Source: Chitinophaga pinensis
GTDB lineage: Bacteria; Bacteroidota; Bacteroidia; Chitinophagales; UBA10324
Length of the DNA: 56,544 nucleotides
Reading direction: 5' to 3'
NCBI GenBank assembly: GCA_945903305.1
Contig: CAMDOA010000012.1
Location: 1-56,544 of the forward strand
Shown piece by piece: positions 45,261-53,468 of the stretch (position 1 is the stretch's first letter; each line of letters begins with the position of its first letter). The translations under genes were made by a program, and so were the position numbers. The notes under the pieces were generated by a model. It did not search any database. It saw only the letters and a list, made by a program, of their open reading frames with translations, and was not told the origin of the DNA.

Positions 45261-46622
45261 ATGTACATACATTTTATTGCAATTGGTGGAGCAGTAATGC
45301 ACAATTTAGCTTTGGCACTTCACTCACAAGGACATAAAGTTACAGGTTCAGATGACGAAATCATAGATCCGGCGTTTACCCGATTAAAAAATTCAGGCAT
45401 TATTCCTGAAAAATTCGGTTGGTTTCCTAAGAAATTAAATGCTGAATTGGACGCAGTGATTTTAGGAATGCATGCGCACGCCGATAATCCTGAATTGGCG
45501 AAAGCAAAAACTCTGGGCTTAAAAATTTATTCGTTCCCCGAATACATTTATGAGCAAAGCAAGAATAAGAAGCGTGTGGTGATTGGAGGCAGTCATGGAA
45601 AAACTACTATTACTTCCATGATTATGCATGTGTTGAAAGCAACCGAAAAAGATTTTGATTACATGGTGGGTTCGAAACTGGAAGGGTTTGAGTTGATGGT
45701 GAAACTGACCGACTCTGCTCCTGTTATTATTTTAGAAGGTGATGAATACCCTGATTCAGCTTTGAATAAAACTCCGAAATTTTTATTGTATAAACCTGAC
45801 ATTGCATTTATCAGCGGCATTGCTTGGGACCATATAAATGTGTTTCCGACTTTTGAAAATTATTGCGAACAGTTTCAACTTTTTCTGGATATGGTTCCGG
45901 CAGAAGGAAAAATTATTTACAATGTGGAAGATGCTGAGGTAAAAGAAGTGACTGATAAAACTTCATCAGTAGCGATAAAAATTCCTTACTGCACTCCTGA
46001 ATATTTGATAGAGAACGGAACAACTTATTATTTACACCATGGAAATAAAACTTCGTTGCAGGTTTTCGGCAAGCACAATTTATCGAACATGGCGGGTGCA
46101 TTTGAAGTTTGTAAACAATTGGGTGTAACTGAAGCAGAATTTTTTACTGCTATAAAAACTTTTAATGGCGCTGCCAATCGATTAGAGAAAATTGCCGGCA
46201 ATAATCAGGTAACCATCTTTAAAGATTTCGCCCACTCGCCTTCTAAGCTGAAAGCAACTATCGCTGCCGTGAAGGAGCAATTTTCTGGAAGAAAAATTAT
46301 TGCATGCATGGAACTGCATACTTACAGCAGTTTGAATAAGGAGTTCATTGCTGAATATAAAAACTGTATGACCGGTGCCGATGTTAAAGTTGTGTTCTTT
46401 AATCCGCATACCATTGAGCTCAAAAGATTGGAAGCAATAAGTAATGTCGAAGTGAAAAAATTGTTCGGTCACGATGATTTAATAGTGATGAATAAAAAAG
46501 AAGAAATAGAAAATTTTCTTTACTCACAGGACTATACAGATTCAGTTTTATTGCTGATGACCAGTGGAAATTTTGGTGGAATGAATTTATCTTTCGAAAA
46601 AATATTAAACAACAATGGCTGA
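45261..46622 (+). CDS. mpl: UDP-N-acetylmuramate:tripeptide ligase (Mpl-like Mur ligase)
   Basis: The protein has 453 residues. MYIHFIAIGGAVMHNLALAL and VTGSDDEI open the MurC-like Rossmann domain, the ATP loop is GGSHGKTTITS, and EGDEYPDSA, then DHINVFPTFE follow in the central domain. FKDFAHSPSKLKATI opens the C-terminal domain. Mpl rejoins recycled L-Ala-gamma-D-Glu-DAP to UDP-MurNAc. Shorter spacing and the GDEYP motif set it apart from MurC. Its stop overlaps the next gene start by 8 bp. Confidence 0.9.
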   Translation: MYIHFIAIGGAVMHNLALALHSQGHKVTGSDDEIIDPAFTRLKNSGIIPEKFGWFPKKLNAELDAVILGMHAHADNPELAKAKTLGLKIYSFPEYIYEQSKNKKRVVIGGSHGKTTITSMIMHVLKATEKDFDYMVGSKLEGFELMVKLTDSAPVIILEGDEYPDSALNKTPKFLLYKPDIAFISGIAWDHINVFPTFENYCEQFQLFLDMVPAEGKIIYNVEDAEVKEVTDKTSSVAIKIPYCTPEYLIENGTTYYLHHGNKTSLQVFGKHNLSNMAGAFEVCKQLGVTEAEFFTAIKTFNGAANRLEKIAGNNQVTIFKDFAHSPSKLKATIAAVKEQFSGRKIIACMELHTYSSLNKEFIAEYKNCMTGADVKVVFFNPHTIELKRLEAISNVEVKKLFGHDDLIVMNKKEEIENFLYSQDYTDSVLLLMTSGNFGGMNLSFEKILNNNG

Positions 46623-47133
46623 AACAGCTACTGAATCATTCATATTTGACTGGAGTAGATTCACTGTCCAGATTCCGGTGTATGCCGATATGAATAAAAT
46701 TTATGAGGTGTGGACTACACAAGCCGGATTGGAAAGTTGGTTTCTTTCGAAAGCAGAATTCAGAAATCAGGAAAATGCTTTACGAGATATTAAATCCTAT
46801 GCGCAAGCAGGAGATCAATACACATTCATGTGGTGGGGATATAAAGGTCCGGAAGAAAATGGAAAAGTGATTGCAGCAAATGGCAAAGATTTGTTTCAGT
46901 TTTCGTTTGCCGGTGAATGTGTGGTAACCATTACTTTAAAAATGATTGAAGGCGCTTGTATTGTAGAATTGATACAGGATAATATTCCGGTTGATGAAAA
47001 ATCAATGGTAAACTTCCATCTCGGATGCTCACAAGGGTGGACTTTTTATTTCGCCAATCTTAAATCGATTGTTGATGGCGGCATGGATCTCAGGAATAAA
47101 AATGAAAAACTAATTCGGGTAATAAATACCTGA
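46615..47133 (+). CDS. START-like/SRPBCC (AHSA1-type) domain protein
   Basis: The protein has 172 residues. FTVQIPVYADMNKIYEVWTTQAGLESWFL is the usual start of AHSA1/SRPBCC domains in Bacteroidota, with YTFMWWGYKGPEENGKV in the middle and LGCSQGWTFYFANLKSI at the C-terminus. Such helix-grip folds bind small hydrophobic ligands or Hsp90-like partners; here no ligand is known. It overlaps mpl by 8 bp and is probably translated with it. Confidence 0.85.
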   Translation: MAETATESFIFDWSRFTVQIPVYADMNKIYEVWTTQAGLESWFLSKAEFRNQENALRDIKSYAQAGDQYTFMWWGYKGPEENGKVIAANGKDLFQFSFAGECVVTITLKMIEGACIVELIQDNIPVDEKSMVNFHLGCSQGWTFYFANLKSIVDGGMDLRNKNEKLIRVINT

Positions 47134-47197
47134 GTGAATATATTTTCAAACTTTTATTTTATAGCCGGAATGTCGATTTCTTTAACACAAATTCGTT

Positions 47198-47205
47198 TAG
47201 GTTTG
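47198..47205 (+). promoter_or_regulatory. Candidate -7 promoter element for the exonuclease gene
   Basis: TAGGTTTG fits TAnnTTTG and lies 16 bases before the ATG at 47222. The -33 position reads TTT-like rather than TTG. Confidence 0.45.
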
Positions 47206-47221
47206 CGCCACTAAAAAAATT

Positions 47222-47980
47222 ATGAACCTTAAACTTAGAAAGCCTCTTGCTTTTATTGATTTGGAAACTACCGGAATGGATTTTTCAAAAGACCGTATTG
47301 TTGAAATCGCTATTGTGAAAGTGATGCCATCAGGTGAAGTGCAGGAATATTGCGAGCGCATTAATCCATTGATTCCAATTCCTGCCGAAACGGTTGCCAT
47401 TCATGGAATCACCAATGAAGCAGTAAAGGATTGCCCTTCGTTTCCACAGGTTGCTCAAAAATATTTTGATATTATTAATGATAGTGATTGGAGCGGCTAC
47501 AACAGCAGTCGTTTTGATTTTCCGTTTATGACCGAAGAGTTTGGTCGCGCCGGTTTTGTATTTGATAATGCAGCACGAAGAATGGTGGATGTGCAGCGCA
47601 TCTTTCATTTAATGGAACCCAGAAACCTATCTGCGGCTTACAAATATTATTGCGAGAAGGATTTGGAAAACGCACACAGCGCTTTAGCTGATACCCGAGC
47701 AACCTTTCAAATACTTGAATCGCAGCTGGATCGTTATCCTGAAAAATTAAAAAATGATATTGACTTTTTGCACAAGTTCACTAAGGATGGTGACTTTGTT
47801 GATATGGGTCGGAAAATGTATTTCAACAAAGGCATTGAAACTTTCAATTTCGGAAAACATAAAGGAGTGCCGGTGAAGGATGTTTTTAAAAAAGAACCAA
47901 ACTATTATGATTGGTTGATGAAGAGCGATTTCCCTCTCGACTTCAAAGAAAAAATTAAGGGTATTAAGGAGCGTAATTAA
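47222..47980 (+). CDS. DnaQ-like DEDDh 3'-5' exonuclease with ExoX-type C-terminus
   Basis: The protein has 252 residues. The DEDDh residues are in FIDLETTG (D, E), NSSRFDFPF (D), and ENAHSALADTRA (H, D). The C-terminal about 60 residues (FNFGKHKGVPVKDVF, then YYDWLMKSDFP) match the short domain found at the end of exonuclease X-like enzymes. It may act in repair or proofreading; the true substrate is not known. It is monocistronic, followed by the GT2 gene after 39 bp. Confidence 0.92.
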   Translation: MNLKLRKPLAFIDLETTGMDFSKDRIVEIAIVKVMPSGEVQEYCERINPLIPIPAETVAIHGITNEAVKDCPSFPQVAQKYFDIINDSDWSGYNSSRFDFPFMTEEFGRAGFVFDNAARRMVDVQRIFHLMEPRNLSAAYKYYCEKDLENAHSALADTRATFQILESQLDRYPEKLKNDIDFLHKFTKDGDFVDMGRKMYFNKGIETFNFGKHKGVPVKDVFKKEPNYYDWLMKSDFPLDFKEKIKGIKERN

Positions 47981-48019
47981 ATTCACACCCCAATTAAAGG
48001 AAATCAAAATCAGTTTCAA

Positions 48020-48763
48020 TTGAAAGACAGTCTCGTAATTATTCCTACTTATAACGAGAAAGAAAATATCGCCCGAATGGTGAGCGAAGTATTTTCTCTT
48101 TCCACTGATATGCATTTATTAATTATTGATGATGGTTCACCGGATGGAACGGCTTCTGTTGTTAAAGATTTACAATCTCAATTTTCAAACCGGTTGTTTT
48201 TAGTGGAGCGCACTGGAAAATCAGGATTAGGCACAGCCTACATTCATGGGTTTAAATGGGCACTTCAAAAAAATTATCAATTCATATTTGAAATGGATTG
48301 CGATTTTTCACATCCGCCAAAAGATTTAATTCGTTTGTATGATGAAGCCCTGAAAGGTGTTCATGTTGTGGTGGGTTCACGATATTGCCGAGGTGGAAAA
48401 GTGAAAAACTGGCCAATGGGAAGAATCTTAATGTCGTACTTCGCAAGTGTGTATGTGCGAATAATAACCTGGATGCCGGTAACAGATACTACTGCCGGAT
48501 TTGTTTGCTACAGAAGGGAATTTTTGGAAAAACTCGATTTCAATAAAATCACATTCATCGGATATGCCTTTCAGATTGAAATGAAATTTGCTGCATGGCA
48601 ACTTGGTTTTAAGATTAAAGAAATACCCATCACATTCACCGACCGCGTGGAAGGCGCATCAAAAATGAGTAAAGGAATATTTAAAGAAGCAATCTTAGGT
48701 GTATTAAAAATGAAATGGAAAAGTTTGTCGCAGAAAAATGCGTATGGCAAAATGAAATTATAA
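48020..48763 (+). CDS. Polyprenol monophosphomannose synthase-like GT2
   Basis: The protein has 247 residues. VIIPTYNEKENI, LIIDDGSPDGTA and FEMDCDFSHPPKD with the metal-binding DxD match bacterial Ppm/DPM1 enzymes that make polyprenyl-phosphate mannose. SRYCRGGKVKNWPMGR and DTTAGFVCYRR are also typical. There is no C-terminal membrane domain. The only sensible start is TTG at 48020. It is a stand-alone counterpart to the GT2 half of the fused gene at 18.2-20.9 kb, so the lineage has both forms. Confidence 0.9.
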   Translation: MKDSLVIIPTYNEKENIARMVSEVFSLSTDMHLLIIDDGSPDGTASVVKDLQSQFSNRLFLVERTGKSGLGTAYIHGFKWALQKNYQFIFEMDCDFSHPPKDLIRLYDEALKGVHVVVGSRYCRGGKVKNWPMGRILMSYFASVYVRIITWMPVTDTTAGFVCYRREFLEKLDFNKITFIGYAFQIEMKFAAWQLGFKIKEIPITFTDRVEGASKMSKGIFKEAILGVLKMKWKSLSQKNAYGKMKL

Positions 48764-48785
48764 ATAGGAAATAATAAAGTATAAA

Positions 48786-49304
48786 ATGAATATTCGTGAC
48801 GAAATATTAAAAGAACATTCACGAAAACAATCAGAAAAAATTGCCGCTTATATCGGATGCGATGAAAAGCGATTTGCAGAATTGATGAATCTGTTTTTTG
48901 AAAACACCTATCGTGTTACGCAACGCGCTGCCTGGATAGTTCGTATTTGTGCGGAACGAAATCAGTTTTTAATTGAACCATTTCTATCGAAGATGGTGAA
49001 TTATTTGTCCTGTGATGTGCATGATGCTGTGAAGCGAAATACACTGGGGATATTTCAATCCATTGAATTGCCAAAAAAATTATGGGGAAAAACTACAGAC
49101 TTGTGTTTTCGTTTTTTGATGAATTCCGATGAACTCATTGCTTTGAAAATTTTTGCAATGACTGTACTTGAAAACATATGTCAACACGAACCCGAATTAA
49201 AAAATGAATTGAAACTGGTGATTGAAAACCAATTGGAAAATGCGAGCGCCGGATTTAAAGCAAGAGCAAAAAGAATCTTAAAACGGGCTGGTACTGATTT
49301 GTAA
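48786..49304 (+). CDS. Conserved-looking helical hypothetical protein
   Basis: The protein has 172 residues, almost wholly helical, with a HEAT-like pattern of paired helices (TYRVTQRAAWIVRICAE, then VHDAVKRNTLGIFQSI, and ELIALKIFAMTVLENI). No named family is recognised. It starts 22 bp after the GT2 gene on the same strand and ends convergent with ccmB. It may be a small scaffold, but this is only a structural guess. Confidence 0.7.
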   Translation: MNIRDEILKEHSRKQSEKIAAYIGCDEKRFAELMNLFFENTYRVTQRAAWIVRICAERNQFLIEPFLSKMVNYLSCDVHDAVKRNTLGIFQSIELPKKLWGKTTDLCFRFLMNSDELIALKIFAMTVLENICQHEPELKNELKLVIENQLENASAGFKARAKRILKRAGTDL

Positions 49305-49342
49305 CACTAAAATAGTTTATAAAATAAATTCAGCATTTCCTG

Positions 49343-49993
49343 TTAATCTTTCCATAAAAACGGAAATAACAATACTGACATTACAATCATCACACCAACT
49401 AAAGAAATCAATAATGCAAAATCTTTATACTGCCACTCGAGCGTGCCACCATAAACTGATTCAAGCGAAAGTTTTATAAGCAGCAATAACATTGGAACTA
49501 TTATTGGAAAACTTAGTATAGGCATAATCATAGCACTGTTTCCAGCCTTGGATGCAAGTGCGCTCATAAGCGTAAAAGTTATGGAAAAACTAAAACTTCC
49601 AATTAACACAATCAATAAAAAATAGATCGGATGTTGTAATGGGTTGCCCAGTACTAAACTGTATAAAATAAAACCAATCACACACAGGATAATCATTAAG
49701 GATAAGTTGTAAATAATTTTAGAGAGTATAACCGACTGCGGACTTGCAATTGAATAATAATATAACCAGCGCGATCTGCCTTCCTGTAAAAAACTTTTGG
49801 CAACTGCATTTACCGCAGTAAAAAGAAGAACTATCCAGAAAAGGGTAATCCACAGTTCCGGTTTTAATTCAATGAAGGAAATGTAAATAAGAAAAATAAC
49901 CGATGCCAGATATAAAATAATTCCATTAAAGGCATAGCGCTGCCGCCATTCAATTAGCACATCTTTTTTTATCAGTAATAAAATATCTTTCAT
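49343..49993 (-). CDS. ccmB: Heme exporter subunit CcmB
   Basis: The protein has 216 residues with six membrane helices. KKDVLIEWRQRYAFNGI at the N-terminus and the FLQEGRSRWLYYYSIASPQSVILSKI segment are the CcmB signature. With CcmA and CcmC it helps pass heme for cytochrome c maturation. Neighbouring ccm genes are not seen here. A perfect 10-bp inverted repeat at 50001-50021 lies just before its start. Confidence 0.92.
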   Translation of the reverse strand: MKDILLLIKKDVLIEWRQRYAFNGIILYLASVIFLIYISFIELKPELWITLFWIVLLFTAVNAVAKSFLQEGRSRWLYYYSIASPQSVILSKIIYNLSLMIILCVIGFILYSLVLGNPLQHPIYFLLIVLIGSFSFSITFTLMSALASKAGNSAMIMPILSFPIIVPMLLLLIKLSLESVYGGTLEWQYKDFALLISLVGVMIVMSVLLFPFLWKD

Positions 49994-50000
49994 ACAATTG

Positions 50001-50021
50001 AATTTAACTTAAAGTTAAATT
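50001..50021. promoter_or_regulatory. Perfect 10-bp inverted repeat upstream of ccmB
   Basis: AATTTAACTT and AAGTTAAATT flank one central base. It sits 7 bases before the ccmB ATG. It could be a regulator site or a chance feature of AT-rich DNA. Confidence 0.35.
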
Positions 50022-50122
50022 GAAATCGATTTCTGTTTTTTTAATCGGCGACTGGTAAACGGAACCGAATCAAAGCGCTGATTATTTACGCATTAATTTT
50101 TTTACCTGGCAATGCGCATTAA

Positions 50123-51013
50123 TTACTGTTTTAATATTTTCTGATACTTGCTTGAATTGGCTGCATCCATTTTTGAAACAAGGTTTATAACCTGTGTTTT
50201 TTCAATAGGAGGGGCCTGCGAAAATATGTTGACGATTTCATCAACTTTTGCAGTAAAAAAAAGTTGAATAAACATGCTGTTCGGATTCTCCTGATTTAAT
50301 TTATCCAATAATGAAAAGGAAGATAAAACGGCTTTGCGACCGTTTTCCAAATCGTCATACATTTTATCTATGCCTTCACGGTGGTATTTATAAATGGCTG
50401 TATGGCCTAAATCATATTTGGCGTTCATTAAATTTTCAACTAACCAATATCGGTTTCTTTGTTCCATGGCTTTCCAACCTTTAGTAGCGGCATTGGTGTT
50501 GAGGTTTACAATGTTTTGCGCTTTCGCAAAATAGGGTGCGCCGCCTTTTGGTGAAAAAGTATCATAATCTAAACCGATAATTATATATGCGTAGTAAGCA
50601 AGTAATGAACTTAACTCACTTGTGATTGAATTTTCATTAAAATCAAGAGTTTGATATTGTGCATATTCAATGGTCCAGTCTTTATCAACCCAATTAAAAA
50701 TTGTAGAGTTGTAACCCGAATTAAAAACAGGCCGGTTCGATTGAATAGTCACTTGTGCCTGATATTTATCTGCTAAAAGTTCCTTGGTAATGCTGATTAG
50801 AAATGTACATTCAATTCGCTCATTTTGAGTATATGTATCTGCAGTCCATTTCCGGTTGTTCATAAACTCGGTAATGGTTTTTTTCATATCGTCAAATATT
50901 TTAGGGTCGGCGGTTTGTAACTGTGGCGTTATTACCTGCACCGAACAATTGAGTTCCTGTGCTTTGGCAAATGAGCTTACAATCAAAAGGAGAATTAAAA
51001 AAAGTTTACGCAT
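50123..51013 (-). CDS. porD: PorD-like (DUF4835) T9SS-associated protein
   Basis: The protein has 296 residues from the ATG at 51013, with a signal peptide ending AKAQE. The start ELNCSVQVITPQLQ, then FNSGYNSTIFNWVDKDW and GLDYDTFSPKGGAPYF are DUF4835 hallmarks. The family is annotated as PorD of the type IX secretion system; its exact role is not well described. It overlaps the end of coaBC by 8 bp, the usual Bacteroidota order. The C-terminal half is helical. Confidence 0.88.
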   Translation of the reverse strand: MRKLFLILLLIVSSFAKAQELNCSVQVITPQLQTADPKIFDDMKKTITEFMNNRKWTADTYTQNERIECTFLISITKELLADKYQAQVTIQSNRPVFNSGYNSTIFNWVDKDWTIEYAQYQTLDFNENSITSELSSLLAYYAYIIIGLDYDTFSPKGGAPYFAKAQNIVNLNTNAATKGWKAMEQRNRYWLVENLMNAKYDLGHTAIYKYHREGIDKMYDDLENGRKAVLSSFSLLDKLNQENPNSMFIQLFFTAKVDEIVNIFSQAPPIEKTQVINLVSKMDAANSSKYQKILKQ

Positions 51014-52214
51014 GAATTTTTGAAATAATAAAGTGAATGATGTCGTGCGCAATTTCGGATTTCATTTTCATTGGTAGTTCTTTTTTCTTTCCACCATTAT
51101 CAATAATTGTGACTTTGTTTGTATCGGTTCCAAAGCCGGCGCCTTCATCACGCAACGAATTTAAAACGATGAAGTCTAAATTTTTTGCTTTCAGTTTTTC
51201 TTTTGCATTTACAGTTTCATTTTCAGTCTCCAACGCAAAACCAATCAGTAATTGATTTTTCTTTTTCTTTTTGCCAAGTTCTGAAAGAATATCTTTTGTT
51301 TTTACTAATGCAATGTTGAATTCAGTTTCTTTCTTTTTTATTTTATTAACAGCAGTCTGCTGCGGTTTGTAATCAGCAACAGCTGCAGCCATAAGTGTAA
51401 TATCAGAGTTTGTAAATGCTTTTGTTGTAGCTGTAAATAATTGTTCAGCGGTTATTATAGAAACAAATTTTTTAAGATTGTAAGGAACCGGAATATTTAC
51501 AGGCCCGGAAATAAGAGTAACATCAGCTCCTTGTTTTATACAGGCTTCGGCCAAAGCATATCCCATTTTTCCGCTTGAATGATTTCCTATGAAACGCACT
51601 GGGTCAATGGCTTCGTATGTGGGGCCTGCGGTAATTAATATCTTTTTTCCTTTGAGTGATTGAGAAGTGTTGAAATGATTTGTGATTTGCGAAATAATTT
51701 CATCAGGTTCCATCATTCTTCCTTCGCCCACTAATCCGCTTGCTAATTCACCATGCGATACATTCAAAACAATATTTCCATTCTGCTTCAGTAATTGAAT
51801 GTTTCGTTTTGTGGCTGCATGTGCCCACATATCTTCATCCATTGCCGGCGAAATAAAAACAGGGCATCGTGCAGAGAGATAAACTGCGGTTAATAAATTA
51901 TCGCAATATCCATTGGCAAATTTTGCAATGGTGTTTGCTGTTGCGGGAGCAATTGAAAATAAATCGGCCCACAATCCGAGTTCGACATGATTGTTCCATA
52001 ATGAATCATCGGCTGTGGTCAATTCAGATAAAACCGGATTCTTTGAAAGGGTTGAAAGTGAAAGCGGGGAAATAAATTTCCCCGCTTCATTTGTCATAAT
52101 CACTTTTACTGTGGCTCCTTCTTTTACCAATAAGCGAATTAAAAAGGCGCTTTTATATGCTGCGATACTCCCGCAAACTCCGAGCAGAATTTTTTTTCCT
52201 TTTAAGGAAGACAT
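51006..52214 (-). CDS. coaBC: Bifunctional phosphopantothenoylcysteine synthetase/decarboxylase
   Basis: The protein has 402 residues. The N-terminal flavin domain (1-180) has GVCGSIAAYKS, the active His in NHVELG, and PAMDEDMWAH; it decarboxylates phosphopantothenoylcysteine. The C-terminal domain (from about 190) has ITAGPTYEAIDPVRFIGN..SGKMG and MAAAVADYKP and joins cysteine to phosphopantothenate. Both steps belong to CoA synthesis. It overlaps rpoZ by one base (TGATG). Confidence 0.97.
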   Translation of the reverse strand: MSSLKGKKILLGVCGSIAAYKSAFLIRLLVKEGATVKVIMTNEAGKFISPLSLSTLSKNPVLSELTTADDSLWNNHVELGLWADLFSIAPATANTIAKFANGYCDNLLTAVYLSARCPVFISPAMDEDMWAHAATKRNIQLLKQNGNIVLNVSHGELASGLVGEGRMMEPDEIISQITNHFNTSQSLKGKKILITAGPTYEAIDPVRFIGNHSSGKMGYALAEACIKQGADVTLISGPVNIPVPYNLKKFVSIITAEQLFTATTKAFTNSDITLMAAAVADYKPQQTAVNKIKKKETEFNIALVKTKDILSELGKKKKKNQLLIGFALETENETVNAKEKLKAKNLDFIVLNSLRDEGAGFGTDTNKVTIIDNGGKKKELPMKMKSEIAHDIIHFIISKIHA

Positions 52215-52567
52215 CAGAACAATGGCTTAGGCGCTTCCTTACTTGGGTTACGGTAGTAAACCTTTTCTTCCAGAAATTCTTCAGTAGCCATCAGAGTAGG
52301 ATGCGCTAATTTTTCGTAGTGTTTTGAAATTTCAATCTGTTCGCGATTCTCATGTATTTCTTCTAAGTTATCAGAAGAAGAGGCGAACTCTTCGAGTTTT
52401 GCATGCAGCTCTTCGCGAATCTGACTGGCGATTTGGGTTGAGCGTTTTGCAATAATAGCAATGGCTTCGTAAGTGCTGCCTACCTGGTTTTTCATTGCTT
52501 CAACATTGCGGGGTTCTGCAACATTGGTCATTACCTGACTTTGTAATTTTTTAATGGAGTTACTCAT
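52214..52567 (-). CDS. rpoZ: DNA-directed RNA polymerase omega subunit, Bacteroidota type
   Basis: The protein has 117 residues. YEAIAIIAKRSTQIASQI is the Rpb6/omega core, flanked by an N-terminal extension and a C-terminal Glu/Lys-rich tail (EEFLEEKVYYRNP) seen in Bacteroidota. It overlaps the bamD end by 8 bp and coaBC by 1 bp. Confidence 0.92.
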   Translation of the reverse strand: MSNSIKKLQSQVMTNVAEPRNVEAMKNQVGSTYEAIAIIAKRSTQIASQIREELHAKLEEFASSSDNLEEIHENREQIEISKHYEKLAHPTLMATEEFLEEKVYYRNPSKEAPKPLF

Positions 52568-53363
52568 GAATGTCGAGTTTATTTAAATTGGAAGTTGAAT
52601 TTTCAAAAATGCTTTTTGCTTCTTTTTCGTACCGGGTGCCGGCAAATTTATCTTTGTATTGGTTATAAACCGCAATTGTTTTTTCGTACCTGTCTTTTTG
52701 TTTAGTAGCAACACTGTTCAGGGCGTAAAGATAGTCTGACTTCACTATCAAAAAACATGCTTCGGCAATATTAGGTAAATCGGGATAACTGCGCACTAAG
52801 TTGGTTAAAGCCACTGCTGATGCTTTGTAGTTAGTCATTTGATAATACAATTTTGCACCGGCAAAAGCTTTTACCTGCAATTTTGATCGCATCTGGTCAA
52901 TATCGTCATTAGCCTGACTCACCAATGGGCTTGTTGGAAATGTATTGGTGAATAGTTGGAATTCATTAATTGCTTTCTCGGTAAACTCTTGTGTCATTTC
53001 ATATTTTGGTGACATCTGCATGTAGCATTTGGCATTCATAAATAAACATTCTTCGGCATGAAGACTTGTTGGGTAAGTAGCATGATAGTTTTTGAAATGG
53101 TAGGCTGCCACTAAATATTCGCCGGTTCCGTAATAGCAAAATGGAAGATAATAGTACATTTCCTCACCTTCTTTGGTTCCTTTATATACCGGCACCAATT
53201 CTTCAAACAGGGGTAATGCTTTATAATATTGTTGCTTGTTATAGTAAGCTTTTGCCACTTCGTATTTCTTGCCTAAATCATTACCTTTTAATACTTCCTG
53301 ATATTGACTGCAAGAAGAAACTATAATGGCAGAGAATAAAATAAACAGCAGGTTTTTTTTCAT
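52560..53363 (-). CDS. bamD: Outer-membrane assembly lipoprotein BamD
   Basis: The protein has 267 residues from the ATG at 53363 (an ATG eight codons upstream is ruled out by the adjacent promoter-like element and lacks a fitting signal). The lipobox IVSSC places lipidated Cys at about 18. TPR-like repeats follow (KYEVAKAYYNKQQYYKALPLFEEL, then MYYYLPFCYYGTGEYLVAAYHF). BamD helps BamA fold barrel proteins. It heads the bamD-rpoZ-coaBC-porD operon. Confidence 0.92.
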   Translation of the reverse strand: MKKNLLFILFSAIIVSSCSQYQEVLKGNDLGKKYEVAKAYYNKQQYYKALPLFEELVPVYKGTKEGEEMYYYLPFCYYGTGEYLVAAYHFKNYHATYPTSLHAEECLFMNAKCYMQMSPKYEMTQEFTEKAINEFQLFTNTFPTSPLVSQANDDIDQMRSKLQVKAFAGAKLYYQMTNYKASAVALTNLVRSYPDLPNIAEACFLIVKSDYLYALNSVATKQKDRYEKTIAVYNQYKDKFAGTRYEKEAKSIFENSTSNLNKLDIHE

Positions 53364-53370
53364 GGGCGCG

Positions 53371-53378
53371 CAAATATA
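53371..53378 (-). promoter_or_regulatory. Candidate -7 promoter element for the bamD operon
   Basis: The minus-strand TATATTTG is followed by seven bases and then the bamD ATG, the same spacing as at dnaX. The mRNA would be almost leaderless. No -33 TTG was found. Confidence 0.5.
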
Positions 53379-53468
53379 GCTTTTCAAATTAATTGGGGGA
53401 TTTTGATGAATGACAACTGAAATGAAGCGTATTTTATTGCCTATTTGTTACATTGAGATTTTATATAC

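Noticed and set aside
45261-46622. murC rather than mpl
   Set aside because: The spacing, GDEYP motif and lack of a murG/ftsQ context fit Mpl better.
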